Below, in pieces: positions 15,436 to 19,608 of a stretch of 19,608 nucleotides of DNA. This DNA is from Flammeovirgaceae bacterium UBA5008. GTDB lineage: Bacteria; Bacteroidota; Bacteroidia; Cytophagales; Cyclobacteriaceae. The position numbers and the translations under genes were made by a program. Where the stretch lies: the NCBI GenBank assembly GCA_002398365.1, contig DGYK01000051.1, positions 3,983 through 23,590 on the forward strand, given 5' to 3'. Every line of letters begins with the position of its first letter. The stretch's first letter is position 1. The notes under the pieces were generated by a model. It made no database searches. It worked only from the letters and a program-made list of their open reading frames with translations, and was not told where the DNA came from.

Positions 15436-17598
15436 CTATCTCAAGAACAACAGTTCTCTGTATTTCACTAAAGGCCAGTCTTCATCATCCACCAGCAATT
15501 CGAGTTTATCTACTGAATCTCTGATTTTATCAAAGTACTTTTCTTTGATGTCATCGCAATACGCAATGGCGCGCTTGTGTGTATCAGTCAGTTTGTTGAT
15601 GCGCTTGCGCTCTTCAACCATTTGACGCACGCCATTTTTGATCACTTCGATATGCTCAGAAATTTCTTTGATGGTTTGCACCACCGCAGCGTTGTCTACA
15701 CCTAATCCCTTCAGTCCATTCGCATTGGTGATCAGTTTATTCTGATACGCAATAGCCGTAGGGATGATATGGTTCATAGCAAGGTCGCCAATCACACGTG
15801 CCTCAATCTGCACTTTCTTGATGTAGCTTTCCAATTTGATTTCGTTGCGGGCCTCTACTTCTTTGTGGCTTAATACTCCAAATTTCTCAAAAAGCTCCAA
15901 CGATTTCTTAGACAAATAAGCATCAATAGCACGTGGCATGTTTTTGATGTTATTCAATCCTCTCTTTTCTGCTTCTACTACCCATTCGTCCGAGTAACCA
16001 TCGCCTTCAAAGCGAATTGCTTTTGATTCTTTGATGTATTGACGTAACACATTTACAATCGCCAGGCGTTTTTCTTCGCCATTTTCAATTGCTTTTGAAA
16101 CTACTTCGTAGAATTTAGTCAACTGGTCAGCTACGATCAGGTTCAACGCTGTCATAGGCGTACCGCAGTTGTCGCTGCTACCTACTGCGCGGAACTCAAA
16201 TTTATTTCCGGTGAAGGCAAAAGGTGAAGTACGGTTACGGTCGGTAGCGTCCAAAATGATTTCAGGAATCTGGTCGATACCTAATTTCATGTACATGTTA
16301 TCGCCTTTCTCAATTTTTACATTTCCTTTCTTCTCCAATTCATCCAATACAGCTGTCATTTGCGCACCGATGAAAACCGACATAATGGCCGGAGGAGCTT
16401 CGTTCGCGCCCAAGCGGAAGTCGTTCGCTGCGGTGGCAATACTTGCTCTTAACAAATCTGCATGCTCATGCACTGCCTTGATGGTGGTGATGAAGAATGT
16501 GAGGAACAACAAATTGTCTTTTGCTGAACTGGTTGGTGCATATAAGTTAACACCCGTGTCGGTAATTAATGACCAGTTGTTGTGCTTACCGCTTCCGTTC
16601 AATCCGGCAAATGGTTTTTCGTGGAATAAGATTTTCAAACCGTGCTTATCGCCTACGCGGCTGATCACATCCATCATCAATTGGTTGTGATCGTTGGCCA
16701 CGTTTACTTCTTCAAACAAAGGAGCCACTTCAAACTGGCTTGGAGCCACCTCGTTGTGACGTGTGCGAACAGGAATACCCAATTTCCAGCACTCAATTTC
16801 AAAATCGCGCATGAAGTCATACACGCGTGAAGGGATCGTACCGAAATAGTGGTCTTCCAATTGCTGACCGCGTGCCGGTGAGTGACCAAACACGGTGCGT
16901 CCTGCCATTACTAAGTCGGGGCGTGCACTGGCCAATGCTTTATCTACAGCAAAATATTCTTGTTCAGAACCAAGAGACGCAACTACATGGTTGATGTCCT
17001 TGTCAAAAAGTTGGCAAACTTGAGTGGCGGCCTGATCGACAGCCTTCAAAGCCTTTAACAGAGGAGATTTAGTATCAAGAGTCTCGCCAGTGTACGAAAC
17101 GAAGATGGTCGGGATGCTCAACGTTTTGCCATACAAAAACATAGGCGAAGTTGGGTCCCAGGCGGTATAACCACGCGCCTCAAAAGTACTGCGGATACCT
17201 CCACTTGGGAAAGAAGAAGCATCAGGCTCTTGTTGAACTAATTCACTGCCTTTAAATCGCTCGATACCTGCGAGTGCATCGAAGAATGAATCATGCTTTT
17301 CGGCTGTTCCACCCGTCATTGGTTGGAACCAGTGTGTAAAGTGGGTAGCGCCTTTCGCAATAGCCCATGATTTCGCTGCAGAAGCAACCGCATCGGCTGT
17401 AGCTTCATCAATTTTTTCATGGTTTTTGATGGCGTGACTTACTTTTTTGAACACCGCAGGAGCCAGGGTAGCTCTCATTTGCTCCATCCCGAATACATTC
17501 TCTCCAAAAAACTGAGAAATATTAGGGCTAACAGGATCAACATGGATTTTAACTCGGTCATTTAGCTTTTTTAAGGCTTCGAATCGTAATTGTGACAT
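15436..17598 (-). CDS. glnN: Glutamine synthetase type III
   Basis: ATP-dependent synthesis of glutamine from glutamate and ammonia, the main ammonium-assimilation enzyme of many Bacteroidota. The size (720 residues) and motifs are those of GSIII, not the ~450-residue GSI. Seen in order: GENVFGMEQMR near 32-42, THWFQPMTGGTAEKHDSF about 86-104, ASSFPSGGIRSTFEARGYTAWD, LGSEQEYF with catalytic glutamates, RHNEVAPSQFEVAP near 280-293, DHNQLMMD, GLNGSGKHNNWS about 332-343, and NRTSPFAFTGNKFEFRAVGSS. The start was set at the ATG at 17598 (MSQLRFEALK); the longer frame begins only at a TTG (17619). The promoter candidate is at 17627-17634. The gene stands alone, divergent from the PAP2 gene, with a strong terminator. 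Confidence 0.97.
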   Translation of the reverse strand: MSQLRFEALKKLNDRVKIHVDPVSPNISQFFGENVFGMEQMRATLAPAVFKKVSHAIKNHEKIDEATADAVASAAKSWAIAKGATHFTHWFQPMTGGTAEKHDSFFDALAGIERFKGSELVQQEPDASSFPSGGIRSTFEARGYTAWDPTSPMFLYGKTLSIPTIFVSYTGETLDTKSPLLKALKAVDQAATQVCQLFDKDINHVVASLGSEQEYFAVDKALASARPDLVMAGRTVFGHSPARGQQLEDHYFGTIPSRVYDFMRDFEIECWKLGIPVRTRHNEVAPSQFEVAPLFEEVNVANDHNQLMMDVISRVGDKHGLKILFHEKPFAGLNGSGKHNNWSLITDTGVNLYAPTSSAKDNLLFLTFFITTIKAVHEHADLLRASIATAANDFRLGANEAPPAIMSVFIGAQMTAVLDELEKKGNVKIEKGDNMYMKLGIDQIPEIILDATDRNRTSPFAFTGNKFEFRAVGSSDNCGTPMTALNLIVADQLTKFYEVVSKAIENGEEKRLAIVNVLRQYIKESKAIRFEGDGYSDEWVVEAEKRGLNNIKNMPRAIDAYLSKKSLELFEKFGVLSHKEVEARNEIKLESYIKKVQIEARVIGDLAMNHIIPTAIAYQNKLITNANGLKGLGVDNAAVVQTIKEISEHIEVIKNGVRQMVEERKRINKLTDTHKRAIAYCDDIKEKYFDKIRDSVDKLELLVDDEDWPLVKYRELLFLR

Positions 17599-17626
17599 AG
17601 TGGTTGTTTTTTTAATCAATTCGACT

Positions 17627-17634
17627 CAAAAATA
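17627..17634 (-). promoter_or_regulatory. -7 box TATTTTTG of the glnN promoter
   Basis: A perfect TAnnTTTG match 28 nt before the glnN ATG. A TTTTG on the same strand at 17659-17663 could be the -33 element, although the 24-nt spacer is a little long. No regulator site was recognised. Confidence 0.5.
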
Positions 17635-17756
17635 GGCGATTTTTGTAAATAAAAGCCCCAAAAAGAACCCATTTTTACAAAAAATAATTAATGAAATATA
17701 ACAGTAGGGTAATTTTCAAATCGTATTTGTTGATTTCAGCTCATTTCAATCGTGTG

Positions 17757-17764
17757 TATATTGT
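17757..17764 (+). promoter_or_regulatory. Weak -7-like box TATATTGT before the PAP2 gene
   Basis: TATATTGTCGCCC resembles the TATCTTTGCGCCC form seen at typA, with mismatches in the TTTG part. It lies 20 nt before the ATG at 17785. Low confidence. Confidence 0.3.
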
Positions 17765-17784
17765 CGCCCGATAAAATCAAATAA

Positions 17785-18420
17785 ATGCAACAGCCACCAA
17801 AGCCTCTCTATTATATAATTGTAATTATCTCCTTATTGATCGCCATGGCAGTGGTTTGGCAGTTGCCGCAACTGGATTTTATTGTGGCATTGCAGCAATC
17901 GGGCACCGAAACAGAAGTAAAATTTCTACAATTAGTTTCCGATTCAATTACGATTATCAGTTTGGGGATTCCTTTTTTGATTGCCATTCGCGGAGAATTC
18001 AAAACTGAAAAGATAAAAACCCGGCTTTCCTTTTTATATGTGGGATTAAGTGCCGGTGTGGCCGGAATTTTTTCATACGTGATCAAAAAGCTGGTTTCTG
18101 AGCCACGACCGTATGAAGTAGATGCGCGCATTGCTCAGTGGAGTGTAGGTGGTGGTTTTTCTTTTCCATCGGGGCATACTACTGAAGCATTTGCTACCGC
18201 CACCGCGATGATATTGTTATATCGATCATGGAAAGTGGCATTGCCAGCCTATAGTTGGGCATTACTCATCGGCTATTCGCGCATGCATTTGGGTGTTCAC
18301 TACCCTTTTGATGTTTTGGCGGGTATGATCATTGGTATTAGTTGTGCCTATTTTCTTTCGCAGGTTTTCATTCGCAAAACCAGCTTGGGCCAATTAGGCA
18401 AAGATTTAGAACACGATTAA
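17785..18420 (+). CDS. PAP2-family membrane phosphatase
   Basis: A 211-residue integral membrane phosphatase of the PAP2 (type 2 phosphatidic acid phosphatase) superfamily. All three signature motifs are present: K-x6-RP at 101-109 (KKLVSEPRP), PSGH at 128-131, and SR-x5-H-x3-D at 165-176 (SRMHLGVHYPFD). About five or six hydrophobic helices are visible (about 9-27, 52-68, 83-100, 133-146, 151-164, 175-195). Likely substrates are lipid phosphates such as undecaprenyl pyrophosphate or phosphatidic/phosphatidylglycerol phosphates, hydrolysed on the outer face of the inner membrane; the sequence cannot decide which. It is divergent from glnN and has no operon partner. Confidence 0.93.
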   Translation: MQQPPKPLYYIIVIISLLIAMAVVWQLPQLDFIVALQQSGTETEVKFLQLVSDSITIISLGIPFLIAIRGEFKTEKIKTRLSFLYVGLSAGVAGIFSYVIKKLVSEPRPYEVDARIAQWSVGGGFSFPSGHTTEAFATATAMILLYRSWKVALPAYSWALLIGYSRMHLGVHYPFDVLAGMIIGISCAYFLSQVFIRKTSLGQLGKDLEHD

Positions 18421-18464
18421 ACTAAAAACCCCAAAATGACGTCTAAGTGTGAAAGTTAAGCATT

Positions 18465-18617
18465 ATGAGCGACTTCATTTGGAATCAGGCGGTTGTTAGG
18501 AATGAACCACAGCCCGGCTACTATCAACGGAATTTTTCATTGGCCATTTTAAATTGGGAGATCAATCGTCAGGAAGAACGATTGAGTTCATCAAAAACGA
18601 AAAGGCAAAAAAAATAG
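18465..18617 (+). CDS. Possible 50-residue small protein, unknown
   Basis: An ATG-initiated ORF of 50 codons in the gap after the PAP2 gene. It starts MSDFIWNQAVVRNEPQ, has an aromatic middle (GYYQRNFSLAILNWE) and a basic tail (SSSKTKRQKK). Its composition looks like protein rather than random translation, and its stop lies in the left arm of the terminator at 18608-18643, a plausible gene-end position. There is no Shine-Dalgarno, which is normal here. I recognise no family, and it may be spurious. Confidence 0.35.
   Translation: MSDFIWNQAVVRNEPQPGYYQRNFSLAILNWEINRQEERLSSSKTKRQKK
18562..18585. repeat. 8-bp perfect inverted repeat
   Basis: TCAATCGT (18562-18569) and ACGATTGA (18578-18585) flank an 8-nt spacer. 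No T-tract follows on either strand, so it is not a terminator. It falls inside the possible 50-residue ORF, so it may be an RNA hairpin, a binding site or chance. Confidence 0.35.
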
Positions 18618-18643
18618 CCCTGATTTCTCAGCGCTATTTTTTT
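18608..18643. terminator. Bidirectional intrinsic terminator
   Basis: An 11-bp outer stem AAAAAAATAGC / GCTATTTTTTT (18608-18618 and 18633-18643), a C-C mismatch, then a 4-bp inner stem CTGA/TCAG with a TTTC loop. A-run and T-run arms give a T-tract in both directions, so it can end both the plus-strand PAP2 (or small ORF) transcript and the minus-strand DUF2807 transcript. Confidence 0.85.
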
Positions 18644-18656
18644 AGATATTATTCTT

Positions 18657-19337
18657 TTAACTCGACTTCTTCACGGAGCCTCCGCTACTTGAACCCGTAT
18701 TTGTACGAGTTGGGTTCCCCCGATATCGGATGCTACCCGCGCTGCTGGCGTCTGCCTCAAGCTCTTTAGACACAGATACTTTTGCACTACCTGCGCTACT
18801 TGCACGCGCGGTCACATTCTGCGACACTAGGTTATAGGCATCCACATCGCCTGCGCTGCTTACTTCGACTGAAAGGTCATTAGTTTTCCCCTCCAAGTCA
18901 ATGTTAGCTGCACTGGAGGCATCCACATCCACCCGATCTGCGTCTATGGATATTTCGATGGAAGCTGCACTTGAAGCACTGATATCCAATGAGGAAGTTT
19001 TGATTGTACCCTCTGAAAAAATATTAGATGCCGAACTGGCTGAAATTTTTTCCAGCGTAACGTACGTCACATAAACTTTTACATTCACCTTTTTATAGCT
19101 GTTCCTTTCCAGATGGATACGCAACGTATTACCGGATACTTCGGTAAGCACTTCGGATAAGCGAATGTTTACCGTCTCTACACGCACTTCTTCTTTATCA
19201 CCTTTTTTTAGGTACACATCAATTGCTTGCGAAGATTTTATTCCTCGAAAGGATCCTACTTTTCTCACCTCCGACTCCTGACCGAATAAGAATCCCACGA
19301 CAGTGGAAAACAAAAACACCAATACTATCTTTTTCAT
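18657..19337 (-). CDS. DUF2807 (GIN-domain) secreted protein
   Basis: A 226-residue exported protein of the putative auto-transporter adhesin, head GIN domain family (DUF2807). The signal peptide MKKIVLVFLFSTVVGFLFGQ comes first. The domain opens with the typical RKVGSFRGIKSSQAIDVYLKKGD and RVETVN. From about residue 95 a Ser/Ala motif (SASSASN, SASSAAS, DASSAAN, VSSAGD, ASSAGS, DASSAGS) recurs about every 18-20 residues, the turns of a right-handed beta-helix. The C-terminus is Ser/Gly-rich (SSSGGSVKKSS). Despite the family name, adhesion is not demonstrated; these are abundant surface or periplasmic proteins of unknown role in Bacteroidota. It is followed by a bidirectional terminator and divergent from the TerB-like gene. 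Confidence 0.92.
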   Translation of the reverse strand: MKKIVLVFLFSTVVGFLFGQESEVRKVGSFRGIKSSQAIDVYLKKGDKEEVRVETVNIRLSEVLTEVSGNTLRIHLERNSYKKVNVKVYVTYVTLEKISASSASNIFSEGTIKTSSLDISASSAASIEISIDADRVDVDASSAANIDLEGKTNDLSVEVSSAGDVDAYNLVSQNVTARASSAGSAKVSVSKELEADASSAGSIRYRGNPTRTNTGSSSGGSVKKSS

Positions 19338-19419
19338 AATGCTATAACTTTTAACGATAAATCAAATACCTGAAATCCGGTATAAAGACTGCTGAACTAT
19401 ATAGGGGTTGCATTCGCAG

Positions 19420-19427
19420 CAAAAGTA
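19420..19427 (-). promoter_or_regulatory. Candidate -7 box TACTTTTG of the DUF2807 gene
   Basis: A perfect TAnnTTTG match on the minus strand, about 80 nt before the ATG at 19337. The same octamer occurs on the plus strand at 19498-19505 for the divergent gene. No -33 element was identified. Confidence 0.45.
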
Positions 19428-19497
19428 AAGTCTAATATTTTTAAGTTGAGTGTAATAATTAATTGAATTTTGTCTAACTTTCGATATTACCATCTAG

Positions 19498-19505
19498 TAC
19501 TTTTG
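19498..19505 (+). promoter_or_regulatory. Candidate -7 box TACTTTTG of the TerB-like gene
   Basis: A perfect TAnnTTTG match 17 nt before the ATG at 19523. A TTTTG at 19468-19472 could be the -33 element with a somewhat long 25-nt spacer. Confidence 0.45.
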
Positions 19506-19522
19506 GGCAAATATTTAATTTT

Positions 19523-19608
19523 ATGGTTAAAGATCAACTAAATGTTCTCATAAATTTGGCTGCCAGCGACAATACGGTTGCTGAGAAAGAGTCAAAGGTT
19601 ATTCACAT
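19523..19608 (+). CDS. Partial gene, probable TerB-like protein (5' end only)
   Basis: Only the first 28 codons and part of the next are in the window. They begin MVKDQLNVLINLAASDN and continue TVAEKESKVIH, then run off the edge. The pattern 'LINLAASDN.VAEKE.K.I' fits the first helices of TerB-like (tellurite-resistance TerB/DjlA N-terminal) domains, in which an acidic loop follows the first helix. The fragment is too short to be sure. A good -7 box precedes it. Confidence 0.5.
   Translation, partial: MVKDQLNVLINLAASDNTVAEKESKVIH

Noticed and set aside
1..19608. CRISPR arrays, tRNA or rRNA genes, insertion sequences, prophage
   Set aside because: No regularly spaced repeats, cloverleaf-like segments, rRNA-like sequence or transposase/integrase motifs were seen on either strand.

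Overview
The window looks like chromosomal core DNA from a Bacteroidota, probably Cytophagales-like, bacterium. The evidence is: type III glutamine synthetase, a TypA/BipA GTPase, a GIN-domain (DUF2807) secreted protein, a TPR plus periplasmic-binding (LpoA-like) protein, many signal peptides ending in A-x-A-Q, almost no Shine-Dalgarno sequences, and -7 boxes of the Bacteroidota type TAnnTTTG. No rRNA, tRNA, CRISPR array, transposase or phage gene was seen.

Layout. Positions 172-7244 (minus strand) form a co-directional run read as guaA, an LpoA-like TPR/periplasmic-binding protein, a predicted outer-membrane protein, hutI (imidazolonepropionase), apt, and a LON-substrate-binding-domain protein. 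Several gaps are only 8-15 nt, so parts of it are probably operonic. Positions 7493-8052 (plus strand) hold a two-gene DUF433/DUF5615 toxin-antitoxin-like module with a 4-nt overlap. Positions 8072-10778 (minus) hold typA/bipA followed by a secreted TPR protein. Positions 10988-11980 (minus) hold a small beta-barrel protein and a DUF1801 protein. Positions 12093-15381 (plus) hold a short-chain dehydrogenase, an S41 carboxy-terminal processing peptidase and an alpha/beta hydrolase, the last two separated by only 7 nt. Positions 15436-17598 (minus) hold glnN (GSIII), which ends at a strong terminator. A PAP2 phosphatase follows on plus (17785-18420), then a possible 50-residue small ORF, a bidirectional terminator, a DUF2807 protein on minus, and the first 28 codons of a probable TerB-like gene running off the right edge.

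Biology. Most of the content is housekeeping: purine synthesis and salvage (guaA, apt), nitrogen assimilation (glnN), histidine breakdown (hutI), a ribosome-associated GTPase, and envelope maintenance (LpoA-like protein, S41 peptidase, beta-barrels, PAP2, DUF2807). I found no convincing new multi-gene system. The points most worth a second look are: a GC-rich, internally repeated ~110-nt block that appears inserted in frame ahead of a signal peptide; a 27-codon ORF with an unusually good Shine-Dalgarno that overlaps the LON-domain gene; the toxin-antitoxin-like pair; an unannotated 50-residue ORF; and -7 boxes lying so close to the guaA and DUF433 start codons that leaderless transcripts are possible.
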